Shown: positions 51,849-60,578 of the stretch, one piece after another
Layout of the letters: each line of letters starts with the position of its first letter
Numbering within the stretch: the stretch's first letter is position 1
Source: Thalassobellus sp050294475
Lineage (GTDB): Bacteria > Bacteroidota > Bacteroidia > Flavobacteriales > Flavobacteriaceae
Length of the DNA: 64,000 bases
Direction: 5' to 3'
Assembly: GCA_050294475.1 (NCBI GenBank)
Contig: JBNKOE010000001.1
Span: forward strand, 124,001-188,000
Position numbers and translations under genes: made by a program
Notes under the pieces: model-generated
What the model was told of the DNA's origin: nothing
Databases searched by the model: none
The model's input: the letters and a program-made list of their open reading frames with translations, nothing else

Positions 51849-54107
51849 TTACTTTTGGATGTTATTAATTATTACTCCCCAATTTTTATTGGGTTTAGGA
51901 CTCATAACAAAATGGAGAACGCCTCCTTGAACAATGTCTTTATGAGAAATTGATGTTTTGTTGAATTCTTTACCATTAAGAGTTGCTGCTTTTATGTAAA
52001 TGTTTTTGTCTGAAACATGTTCTGCTTCAATCACAAATGTTTTTCCGTTAGGAAGATTAATGGTTGATTTTTCAAAAATTGGGCTTCCTATTTCATAATC
52101 TCCCGAAGCTGGGTTCATTGGATATAATCCTATGGAACTAAACACATACCACGCAGACATTTGTCCACAATCTTCATTGCCGCTTAAACCATTTGGTGTG
52201 GTGTTGTATTGGGTATCCAAAATACGACGTACCCAATATTGTGTTTTCCAAGGTTTATTGGCATGATTGAACATATAAGCAATATGGTGACTTGGTTCAT
52301 TACCATGTGCATATTGACCAATTAAACCTGAAATATCAGCTGATATATTATCTCCTGTTATCTCTGAGCTTTCTGTAAATAACTGTTCTAAACGGTTAGT
52401 AAAAATATCGTTCCCTCCATGTAACTGAACTAGGTCTTCAACATCTTGAGGCACAAACCAACTGTGTTGCCATGCATTGCCTTCGGTATAATCAGTATGT
52501 TCTCTATGGTTTGAATGTTTCGGGTCAAAAGGTTCATTCCAAGATTTACCATCATCCAATTTACCGCGCATAAACCCTGTTTCAGAATCAAATACATATT
52601 GATATGCTTTAGAACGATTAATAAAGTAGTTGTAATCATCATTTTTCCCTAAAGCTTTAGCCATTTGAGCAACACACCAATCATCAAAAGCATATTCTAG
52701 CGTAATGGTAACCGATTCGTCCAATAAGTTAGATGGAACGTATCCGAACTCTTTATAAAAGTCTAAACCACGTTCATCCTGCATCATGGTTGCTTTCATA
52801 GCTTCATAGGCTTTTTCAACGTCAAATCCTTTAATGCCCTTTTGGTAAGCATCTACAATAACAGGAATGGAATGATACCCCGTCATGGTATTGGTTTCGT
52901 TAGCATAAAGTGTCCAAACAGGTAAAATCTTTTTGGTACTGTAATAAACTAACATTGAGTTAATAATATCTGATGTTTTATCAGGAGCTATTAAACTCAA
53001 CAAAGGATTTTCTGCTCTAAAGGTATCCCAAAGTGATAAGGTAGAATAGGCTGTATAATTTGTGGCTGTTACTATGCTATCATTCTCTTTTCTAAACTGA
53101 CCGTTTTTATCGCTAAAAGTGACTGGTGCCAATTGTGTATGATACAAGGAGGTATAAAAAATTGTTTTAAGCGAATCAACTGGTGTTTCCACTGTTATTT
53201 TTGATAAGGCTGTATTCCAAGTATTTTCTGCTTCTGCTTGTACTTGTTCAAAATTAAAATCTCCTGAATCTAAATTTTCTTTGGCATTGGCAACACTAAC
53301 TGATGATACTACTACTTTTGCAAGTAATTCATTATCTCCTTCAGCATTAAAAAACAATTGTGATTTGGTTTTTTCTCCTTGTGCCGTTGTTCCTTCAATA
53401 TTTATTTGGTCGGCAACCAAAATATGTTTTGTTATTGGCTTAGAAAATGTAGCAACAAAAAACACTTTTTGGTTTTTTGCCCAACCTGTACTAAAACGGT
53501 AACCACTTATTGTATAATCATCTTCAATAGCGATAGACGTCTTTAAAGCTTTATCCCAATTAATAGCAAACCCTAAATCTATAACCACAGATTGGTCATC
53601 ATTCTGTTCAAATGTATATTTATGGTACGCCGTACGTTGAGATGACGTTAACTCTACGTTTATTTTTGGAGTCTCCAAAAAAACTTGATAGTACCCTGAG
53701 CTAGCTTTTTCATTGGAATGACTAAAAGATGATTTATATGGAAGTGAATCTCTGGAGGTTGTGTTTATGGTTAAGTCAACAGCTTTATTTGTTGGCATAA
53801 ACAATATATCAGCCAAATCTCCAATTCCTGTCCCACTTAAATGCAAATGGCTAAACCCGGCAATTATGGAATCTTGATAATGGTATCCAGAGCACCAATC
53901 CCAACTTGAAATGCCATTGTCAGGACTCACCTGAACCATACCAAATGGAACTGTAGCTCCTGGGTAGGTATGCCCATGTCCACCAGTTCCTATAAAAGGG
54001 TTGACTAATTTTACAATGGATGCTTTACGTTGATTATTCTCGGTAGTACTTTCTTTGCAACTAGAAAATAAAACTGCTAGCAAAATAAAAAGAGTAAAGT
54101 TTTTCAT
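51849..54107 (-). CDS. GH92 exo-alpha-mannosidase, lipoprotein (second)
   Basis: 752 residues with a lipoprotein signal (LLAVLFSSC-K). GH92 signatures: LVNPFIGTGGHGHTYPGATVPFGM, YSTLSLWDTFRAENPLLSLI, TEGNAWQHSWFVPQDV (Glu probable acid), HGNEPSHHIAYMF, and GNEDCGQMSAWYVFSSIGLYPMNP. It is the first gene of the 11-gene operon, reading away from the LytS/LytTR genes. The HGNEPSHH version is the more common one in Bacteroides alpha-1,2/1,3-mannosidases, as far as I recall, so the other copy (36394) may be the divergent specialist. Confidence 0.94.
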   Translation of the reverse strand: MKNFTLFILLAVLFSSCKESTTENNQRKASIVKLVNPFIGTGGHGHTYPGATVPFGMVQVSPDNGISSWDWCSGYHYQDSIIAGFSHLHLSGTGIGDLADILFMPTNKAVDLTINTTSRDSLPYKSSFSHSNEKASSGYYQVFLETPKINVELTSSQRTAYHKYTFEQNDDQSVVIDLGFAINWDKALKTSIAIEDDYTISGYRFSTGWAKNQKVFFVATFSKPITKHILVADQINIEGTTAQGEKTKSQLFFNAEGDNELLAKVVVSSVSVANAKENLDSGDFNFEQVQAEAENTWNTALSKITVETPVDSLKTIFYTSLYHTQLAPVTFSDKNGQFRKENDSIVTATNYTAYSTLSLWDTFRAENPLLSLIAPDKTSDIINSMLVYYSTKKILPVWTLYANETNTMTGYHSIPVIVDAYQKGIKGFDVEKAYEAMKATMMQDERGLDFYKEFGYVPSNLLDESVTITLEYAFDDWCVAQMAKALGKNDDYNYFINRSKAYQYVFDSETGFMRGKLDDGKSWNEPFDPKHSNHREHTDYTEGNAWQHSWFVPQDVEDLVQLHGGNDIFTNRLEQLFTESSEITGDNISADISGLIGQYAHGNEPSHHIAYMFNHANKPWKTQYWVRRILDTQYNTTPNGLSGNEDCGQMSAWYVFSSIGLYPMNPASGDYEIGSPIFEKSTINLPNGKTFVIEAEHVSDKNIYIKAATLNGKEFNKTSISHKDIVQGGVLHFVMSPKPNKNWGVIINNIQK

Positions 54108-54162
54108 ATATTGATATCATAATTTAACCTTAAATTTTCACTAATTTTATTGTTTTTAAAAG

Positions 54163-54184
54163 TAATTTAGACGGATAACACATT
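54163..54184 (-). promoter_or_regulatory. N-glycan regulon operator copy (main operon)
   Basis: Core TAATTTAGACGGATAACACA in the 119-bp divergent gap 54108-54226, 56 nt before the GH92 start. In gene orientation a TACTTTTA box (7 of 8 to the -7 consensus) follows immediately. Lies also 43 nt before the sensor kinase start on the other strand. Confidence 0.5.
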
Positions 54185-54226
54185 AAAACCCCTAAACACC
54201 ATAAAAATTAAAATGTTTGATAAGCT

Positions 54227-55288
54227 ATGAGCTATGATGATAACAAATCCTACCGAATATCGTGGAAATATCACGTCATATTTTGGGTTGTATATTTTAT
54301 GTTTAACACGTTTCGTTGGGGGAGCTATTTTGATGATTATTTATATTCATTCAAGTCTAATTTGCTTGGTTTCCCCATACACATGGTGTCCTGTTACTTA
54401 AATATTCTTGTCTTTATGCCTTTTTTGGTATATAGAAAAAAATATGTTTTATATGTCATTTCAATTTTATCAACCATATTTATTATGGTTATAATAAAGT
54501 TTAATTTAACCTATCTGTTATTGGGTCCTGACAAGGTTTGGCCAGAGGGACCAGAACACATCAGCAGATTATCACTCAATTATGCTATAGATATGATGAT
54601 TGGTGAACTTTATGTTGTTGGATTTGTTGCCGCTATTAAGATTACCTTAGATTTTTTAAAAGAACACAAACGGGTCGCTGACCTTGAAAAAACTCAACTG
54701 GAAACAGAATTATTATTTTTAAAAAATCAAATCTCTCCCCATTTTTTCTTTAATACGCTTAACAATATCTACTCGTTGTCTGTTGTCAAGTCCAATAAAA
54801 CTCCTAATATAATTTTAAAACTGTCTGAATTGATGCGCTATATGCTTTATGACACTAGAGCAAAACGGCAAAGTTTACAAAATGAAATACTTTGCATTCA
54901 AAACTACCTAGATTTAGAGCGTGTTAGGTATGATGATTCACTTGAAGTAAACATGTACATTTCGGGCGACATACAAGACAAAGAGATTGCTCCTCTTTTA
55001 TTGTTGACATTTGTTGAAAATGCCTTTAAACACGGAGCAAATAAAAATATAGGTAAGGTTAAAATAGATATTAACTTTAAAATTAAAGAAAAATTTCTTT
55101 ATTTTACTATTACCAATCCCATGCCCTTAATCACCAAACACAAAGTTAATTTAAAAGAATCAAGTGGTATTGGGTTAGATAATGTCAAAAAAAGACTAGC
55201 TTTAGGCTACGATAAAAATAACTACAAATTAAGCATTCAAAATAGAAATAATAAATTTATTGTGAAACTTAAAATTAAGGTAGGTTAA
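54227..55288 (+). CDS. LytS/YehU-type sensor histidine kinase
   Basis: 353 residues. Four membrane helices in residues about 14-140, a short coiled linker (KEHKRVADLEKTQLETELLFLKNQI), then the His_kinase domain (PF06580) with phospho-accepting His172 in QISPHFFFNTLNNIYSL, an N-box FVENAFKHG (about 266) and the G-box SSGIGLDNVKKRL. No extracytoplasmic sensor domain of any size, so it may sense a membrane-embedded cue or a transporter partner. It is divergent from the glycosidase operon and followed by its LytTR regulator after 74 nt. Confidence 0.92.
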   Translation: MSYDDNKSYRISWKYHVIFWVVYFMFNTFRWGSYFDDYLYSFKSNLLGFPIHMVSCYLNILVFMPFLVYRKKYVLYVISILSTIFIMVIIKFNLTYLLLGPDKVWPEGPEHISRLSLNYAIDMMIGELYVVGFVAAIKITLDFLKEHKRVADLEKTQLETELLFLKNQISPHFFFNTLNNIYSLSVVKSNKTPNIILKLSELMRYMLYDTRAKRQSLQNEILCIQNYLDLERVRYDDSLEVNMYISGDIQDKEIAPLLLLTFVENAFKHGANKNIGKVKIDINFKIKEKFLYFTITNPMPLITKHKVNLKESSGIGLDNVKKRLALGYDKNNYKLSIQNRNNKFIVKLKIKVG

Positions 55289-55362
55289 ATTATAATAAGC
55301 ACAAAAAAGTAATGTTACCTCTAATAATTTTATAAGAATATTAATTAATAAATGGCAAAACC

Positions 55363-56076
55363 ATGAAGATACATTGTTTAATTATTGATGATGAACCACT
55401 AGCTATTAATGTTATTAAGAATTATTTAGACCAAATTGAGAATTTTGAACTTGTAAATTCATTTAACAATGCCATTGAAGGTTTAAACTTTTTAAAAAAC
55501 AACAAAATTGATGTTATTTTTTTAGATATAAATATGCCTGTACTAGATGGCATAAATTTTATTAAAAGCTTAGAAGCCCCTCCTTTATTGATAATTACCA
55601 GTGCTTATGATGAATTTGCCATAGAAACCTATGAATTGGATGTTTTGGACTATTTGGTAAAACCTATTGAATTCCCTAGGTTCATGAAAGCCATTAGTAA
55701 AGTTGAAAGAAGACTTAATATAATCAATAAAGTACCTTTAGAAAAAGCTAAAGAACGCCTCTTTATTTTTGTTAAAATTGACAAGAAAAAAATGAAGAAA
55801 ATTTTTCTAGATGAAATTTTAGTTATTGAAAGTTTAAAAGATTACTTAAAAATTAACACCCTAACAGGACGATATATTATACACAGTACGCTAACTGATT
55901 TTACAAATTTATTGCCTTCCAGAGATTTTATACGCATACATCGATCATACACCGTTGCCATTAATAAAATTGATGCTATTGAGGGTAATAGCGTTGAAAT
56001 AGAAGGCCTTAGATATGTAATTGGCCGATCTTATTTAGAGGAAGTAAAACAAAAAATTTTAAATGCTTCCATTTAG
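55363..56076 (+). CDS. LytTR-family response regulator
   Basis: 237 residues. Receiver domain (1-120) with acidic pocket at IIDDEP and phospho-acceptor Asp55 in VIFLDINMPV, followed by a LytTR DNA-binding domain (about 135-235, with FLDEILVIESLKDYLKINT and FIRIHRSYTVAINKIDAIEG). It should bind repeated sites near promoters of its target genes. Its position beside the 11-gene operon makes it the best local candidate to control the N-glycan locus. Confidence 0.93.
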   Translation: MKIHCLIIDDEPLAINVIKNYLDQIENFELVNSFNNAIEGLNFLKNNKIDVIFLDINMPVLDGINFIKSLEAPPLLIITSAYDEFAIETYELDVLDYLVKPIEFPRFMKAISKVERRLNIINKVPLEKAKERLFIFVKIDKKKMKKIFLDEILVIESLKDYLKINTLTGRYIIHSTLTDFTNLLPSRDFIRIHRSYTVAINKIDAIEGNSVEIEGLRYVIGRSYLEEVKQKILNASI

Positions 56077-56094
56077 GAATCCTTATATAAAAAT

Positions 56095-56129
56095 GATGGT
56101 TATCAATGTTAAAAACAAAGATAACCATC
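56095..56129 (-). terminator. terminator of the nagB transcript
   Basis: GATGGTTATC (56095-56104) / GATAACCATC (56120-56129), a perfect 10-bp stem with a 15-nt loop in the convergent gap. On the minus strand it is followed by AUUUUUAU, so it ends the NagB message; it may also stop the regulator transcript. Confidence 0.65.
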
Positions 56130-56192
56130 CATAACTAAAAAAAACAACTAACTTCAGTTAGCGCACTATTAATCAACACTCGCTTTTTTAGC

Positions 56193-58160
56193 TTAAAAAC
56201 GATACCGTTTAAATGCTTCAATGGCTGCATATTCTGCTAAACCTAAATCATTATATTTTTTGGCAGTAGCCCTATTTCTGTCTTCTGCACGAACCCAAAA
56301 CTCCCTATTATCATCTCCTTGAAACATAACACCATCTTTTTGGGATTGATGGTAAAAAATGGCATGACGTTTTTTAAGTACTTGATCTGGACTCATAGGA
56401 ACGGCCATATCAATTTGATATGATTCCCATTCATGCCATGCTCCTCTATATAACCATACCCAACAATCGTCCATAAATGGTTTAGGTTTTAGTATTTTTA
56501 ATGCCTCAAATAAACTATCTAAACAAACTTTATGTGTACCATGTGGATCAGCTAAATCACCAGCTGCATATATTTGATGCGGCTTAATTTCCTCTATAAT
56601 ATCGCACATAATTTGTATATCAACTTCTGAAAGATTGCTTTTCTTTACGGTGCCTGTTTCATAAAAAGGAAGGTCTAAAAAATGAACATTTTCATCGGGC
56701 AATCCCAAATATCTAGTCGCTGCATGGGATTCACTTCTTCTTATAATTCCTTTTAATTTTCTAACCTCAATGGAATCTATATCATTTTTCGATTTATTCT
56801 TTAAAAAATCGATTATTTCTTTTGATTCAGTTGATTCTGAATTCAGCGACATAGAAACTTCGGCAAATTTTAGTGCATCTTCATTAGAAACCGCAATGTT
56901 TCCAGATGTTTGATATACCACATGAACCTCATGTCCTTGCTCTATCAATCTATCAAAAGTTCCTCCCATTGAAATAACATCATCATCTGGGTGCGGACTA
57001 AAAATGATAACTCTCTTTCTTGCTGGAGCAGAACGTTCTGGTCTATATGTATCATCAGCATCTGGTTTTCCCCCAGGCCACCCCGTAATGGTATGCTGTA
57101 ATTTGTTAAACATTTTAATGTTTAAATCGTAAGCAGTTCCTTCTTCGATTAAAAGACCAGACATCCCATTATCATTATAATCTTTATCTGTTAGCTTAAG
57201 AAAAGGCTTGTTAGTTAATTCACTTAGCCAAACCACGGCCTTAAGCTTCAATTCTTCGGTCCATACACAAGATTTGACCAACCAAGGTGTTTTTACCCTA
57301 GTTAATTCTGAAGAAGCCTCACTATCTAAAACAAACGTTGTGTTATTATGTTCTTGTAAATATGTGGCAGGTACCCTAGAAGACATTTCACCTTCAATGG
57401 TCTTTTTTAATATTTCTGCTTTGCTTATTCCCCAACCTAGAAGCACAATACGTTTAGCACTTCTTACCGTGCCTATACCCATAGTAACGGCTTTTCTTGG
57501 TACGTTATCTATGCCTAAAAATGTTGGTGCTGCATCTACCCGTGTAATATGATCTAAAGTGATACTTCTAGTTCCTGAGTTTATATGAGAACCTGGTTCG
57601 TTAAATCCTATATGACCTGTTCTCCCAATTCCTAAAAGTTGAAAATCCAACCCGCCATAGGACTTTATTTTCATTTCATAATCTATGCAGTACTGACGAA
57701 GATCTTCTGCGCTTACCGTACCATCTGGAATATTAACATTTTCGGAAAGTATGTCTACATGATTAAAAAGATGATCGTGCATAAAGTAGTAATAACTCTG
57801 AATGTTATCCTTATCCATTGGATAATATTCATCCAGATTAAAAGTCACAACATTTTTAAAGCTTAACCCTTCTTCTTTGTGCATTCTAACAAGCTCTTCA
57901 TACACTTTTATAGGCGAAGACCCTGTGGCTAAACCCAAAACACAAGGCTCATTCAATGCTTCTTTTCTTTGAATTAAATTCGCTATTTCATGTGCAACAA
58001 GTTTTGAAGCCTCAATCGAGGAATCAAAAATAACATTATGGATTTTTTCATAACGTGTATCCTCAAATTTACCAGCTTCTCTGTAACTGATTTCCATTTT
58101 TTCCTTTTGGTCTAATTCTATTTTTGTCATGTTCGATGTTATGCCAGAATTTTGTTTCAA
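56193..58160 (-). CDS. nagB: glucosamine-6-phosphate deaminase fused to a PIG-L/LmbE deacetylase domain
   Basis: 655 residues, cytoplasmic. Residues 40-300 are NagB: GLATGSSPIKVYEEL phosphate loop, TFNLDEYYPM (general base Asp110), and GIGRTGHIGFNEPG (His183, Glu188). Residues ~382-640 are a PIG-L/LmbE domain with the zinc motif SPHPDDDVISMGG (390-394) and a later HGTH. NagB turns GlcN-6-P into fructose-6-P and ammonia; PIG-L enzymes remove N-acetyl groups from GlcNAc conjugates. The fusion could therefore deacetylate GlcNAc-6-P and deaminate the product in one protein, replacing a separate NagA. The start could also be Met11 (58130). Single-gene unit with its own operator copy and terminator. 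Confidence 0.93.
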   Translation of the reverse strand: MKQNSGITSNMTKIELDQKEKMEISYREAGKFEDTRYEKIHNVIFDSSIEASKLVAHEIANLIQRKEALNEPCVLGLATGSSPIKVYEELVRMHKEEGLSFKNVVTFNLDEYYPMDKDNIQSYYYFMHDHLFNHVDILSENVNIPDGTVSAEDLRQYCIDYEMKIKSYGGLDFQLLGIGRTGHIGFNEPGSHINSGTRSITLDHITRVDAAPTFLGIDNVPRKAVTMGIGTVRSAKRIVLLGWGISKAEILKKTIEGEMSSRVPATYLQEHNNTTFVLDSEASSELTRVKTPWLVKSCVWTEELKLKAVVWLSELTNKPFLKLTDKDYNDNGMSGLLIEEGTAYDLNIKMFNKLQHTITGWPGGKPDADDTYRPERSAPARKRVIIFSPHPDDDVISMGGTFDRLIEQGHEVHVVYQTSGNIAVSNEDALKFAEVSMSLNSESTESKEIIDFLKNKSKNDIDSIEVRKLKGIIRRSESHAATRYLGLPDENVHFLDLPFYETGTVKKSNLSEVDIQIMCDIIEEIKPHQIYAAGDLADPHGTHKVCLDSLFEALKILKPKPFMDDCWVWLYRGAWHEWESYQIDMAVPMSPDQVLKKRHAIFYHQSQKDGVMFQGDDNREFWVRAEDRNRATAKKYNDLGLAEYAAIEAFKRYRF

Positions 58161-58193
58161 TAAAATTAATTAACCTATAATGATTGAAACTTA

Positions 58194-58213
58194 AAATTTC
58201 GACTAATAACATT
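58194..58213 (-). promoter_or_regulatory. N-glycan regulon operator copy (nagB)
   Basis: AAATTTCGACTAATAACATT, 34 nt before the first and 64 nt before the second possible nagB start. TAAGTTTC (7 of 8 to the -7 consensus) follows it in gene orientation. Confidence 0.5.
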
Positions 58214-58273
58214 CTAGCATCGCTAAAGGTTAGAAGTTAAAAAACACTGTTATTTTAGTTTAAGACCGTATTA

Positions 58274-60364
58274 TTATTCAAGAACATCTAACTCTCCTAT
58301 TGAAATCTTATTTGTTTGATTTACAGTACCTACAGAAACAAATTTAATATAACGAGCACTTACATAAGGAAAGGTTTTTATTTGTATAATGGGATTATTT
58401 TCAATGTTAGAAAATTCCCCTTCCGATTGTTTTTTCCAATATTTATTATCTATACTTGTGTAAAACCTATAGTTTGATATTAAATTTAAATTATTTCCTA
58501 TTTGTTGAGGAAAATATGAAAACCCTTTGATAGGTAAAGCTGTTCCCATATCAATAATTACTTCCATTGGGTCTGTTTCATTGTTATGCTCTAACACACA
58601 AACCGTACTAGGATCGCCATCAATTATTTTTTCGGTTGATTTCAAATCTCCTCCCGTTATGGAAAGCACACGCCACTTTTCTTTAGAATTTCCGTAACGA
58701 ACCATCTTGGTACTACTGAATATATTTTCTTCTTCATTGTATGCTATCGCTTTTACCGTAACAGCCTGAGATTGCTTAAATGGTTCTTTATACAACGCAC
58801 TATTTAAGTTTGGAGTAGTTCCATCGGTTGTATAGTAAATTTTATCCCTATTTTCAGAACGCATGGATATCACCCCTTTTTTATTTCGTTCTATCTTTGG
58901 CATCCTTACCAAAGTGGGAGCATTATAACCTTTAACGGAAGAAATAACAAGATTAGATTTTGAATCGGTGATATTCACCCTAAGAGCTGAAGTTTTAATC
59001 CGAGGCACTCTTAAAATTCTTTTATAACCAATTGTGGTTTCACTTGCTATTGTTCGCCACTCTTCATTAATTTTTGCCTCAACGTTAAAAGCTTTTACCC
59101 GCTGACCAAGTTTTATATATTCTTGCAATTCAATACGATTAATTTCTGTTGGTTTTTTAAATTCGAACAAAATCGTTCCTGTTTTAACCCCATCATCTGT
59201 TGCCCAATAGGTTTTTTTATTATTATCGACTACATTTTTAGCTGAATACACTTTGTCATTACCTCTGGTATTGTTCGCCGTGACTTTACTTGCTCTCAAA
59301 AGTTCATTCTTAAAATCGGCTTTAATCACTACTGTGAGTTCCTTCAATCTAGCGATATCATTTTCATTAACAAGCCCTCTTTTATCAACAGGAAGATTAA
59401 GCAATAAGTTAGCATTTCTACCAATAGACTCATAATAAATATCTACTAACTCTTCTAAAGGTCTTACTTTATCATCTTCTATTTCGTGATAAAACCAACC
59501 TGGGCGAATTGAAACATCTGCTTCACCTGGAACCCATTTCTCACCATCTTCATGACCATTCATAAATTCGGAATAATGTACTTTTCCGGCCAACTCATCT
59601 TTTTGTCTTAACAAGCTCCAATTCGTTTTTCCTGCTCTGCCTTCTTCATTTCCAATCCATCTAGCTTCCGAAGGTCCCACACCCCAAACTAATGTATTAG
59701 GAGACGTTTTATATATTAATTTATAAGTTTCCTCCCAATCATAATACTCTAAAGTATTTATTTTTCTAGTTTCGTTTGCACCACCGTAATAACCATTTCC
59801 TCCGTTTGCGCCATCAAACCACATTTCAAAAACTTCCCCATAATTGGTTAACAGTTCCTTTAACTGATTTCTAAAATAGGTGATATATTCAGGTTTTCCG
59901 TAGTTTGGGTGGTTTCTGTCCCATGGCGAAAGATAAATCCCAAATTTTAACCCATACGCTTTACAGGCTTCCGACAGTTCTTTTATAACATCTCCTTGCC
60001 CATTTTTCCATGGTGAGTTTTTAACGGAACGTTCTGTGAATTTTGAGGGCCAAAGACAAAAACCATCATGATGTTTAGCGGTTATAATAATACCTTTCAT
60101 TCCTGCTTCTTTAGCAACTCGAGCCCATTGCCTAGTATCGAGAGAAGTAGGGTTAAAAAGCTTGGGAGACTCGTTTCCATATCCCCATTCTTTATTGGTA
60201 AATGTATTGAGCGAGAAATGTATAAAGGCATAGAACTCCATTTCATGCCAGTCAAGCTGTTTTTTAGATGGACATGGCCCATAAGACTCTGGAGGTCTCT
60301 CCTCTTGTTTACAAGCACACAATAGGAATAACGAAAGAACAAGAAACGTTATACTTTTTTTCAT
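58274..60364 (-). CDS. multidomain GH29 alpha-L-fucosidase lipoprotein
   Basis: 696 residues with a lipoprotein signal (SLFLLCAC-K). The N-terminal barrel (about 35-345) has FYAFIHFSLNTFTNKEWGYG, IIITAKHHDGFCLWPS and nucleophile Asp184 in EMWFDGANGG, the style of the alpha-1,3/1,4-specific GH29 branch. Then come an F5/8-type domain (about 355-480), a short chitobiase-C-like beta domain (about 490-550, RDKIYYTTDGTTPNLNSALYK) and a second F5/8-type domain (about 560-696). It probably removes antennary (Lewis-type) fucose. It is 113 nt from nagB with its own operator copy. Confidence 0.92.
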   Translation of the reverse strand: MKKSITFLVLSLFLLCACKQEERPPESYGPCPSKKQLDWHEMEFYAFIHFSLNTFTNKEWGYGNESPKLFNPTSLDTRQWARVAKEAGMKGIIITAKHHDGFCLWPSKFTERSVKNSPWKNGQGDVIKELSEACKAYGLKFGIYLSPWDRNHPNYGKPEYITYFRNQLKELLTNYGEVFEMWFDGANGGNGYYGGANETRKINTLEYYDWEETYKLIYKTSPNTLVWGVGPSEARWIGNEEGRAGKTNWSLLRQKDELAGKVHYSEFMNGHEDGEKWVPGEADVSIRPGWFYHEIEDDKVRPLEELVDIYYESIGRNANLLLNLPVDKRGLVNENDIARLKELTVVIKADFKNELLRASKVTANNTRGNDKVYSAKNVVDNNKKTYWATDDGVKTGTILFEFKKPTEINRIELQEYIKLGQRVKAFNVEAKINEEWRTIASETTIGYKRILRVPRIKTSALRVNITDSKSNLVISSVKGYNAPTLVRMPKIERNKKGVISMRSENRDKIYYTTDGTTPNLNSALYKEPFKQSQAVTVKAIAYNEEENIFSSTKMVRYGNSKEKWRVLSITGGDLKSTEKIIDGDPSTVCVLEHNNETDPMEVIIDMGTALPIKGFSYFPQQIGNNLNLISNYRFYTSIDNKYWKKQSEGEFSNIENNPIIQIKTFPYVSARYIKFVSVGTVNQTNKISIGELDVLE

Positions 60365-60430
60365 ATGACAGATGCTTAAACTTATTATTAAATGCAGTCA
60401 ATTTAAAAAAAAGAGGGTGTACAAAAGAAC

Positions 60431-60450
60431 TAATTCGACCAACATCACTT
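60431..60450 (-). promoter_or_regulatory. N-glycan regulon operator copy (GH29)
   Basis: TAATTCGACCAACATCACTT, sharing the ATTCGACCAA core with the SusC copy, 67 nt before the GH29 start. The remainder of the 214-bp gap to the GH27 stop shows no feature. Confidence 0.45.
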
Positions 60451-60578
60451 TTAGAAACCTAAAGGCTCTTTTTATAACTTACCAAAAAGTTTTAATACTT
60501 GCTTTATAGACACAAAAGCCAAATAAATATTTTTTACGCCATATAACTTATGCTTTTTTTAAACATCGTTAATGTCAA

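Noticed and set aside
23640..60364. Interpretation of the locus as a high-mannose-only (yeast mannan) utilisation cluster
   Set aside because: GH2, GH20, GH29, PNGase and glycosylasparaginase fit complex N-glycans, and no GH76/GH99 mannanase was found.
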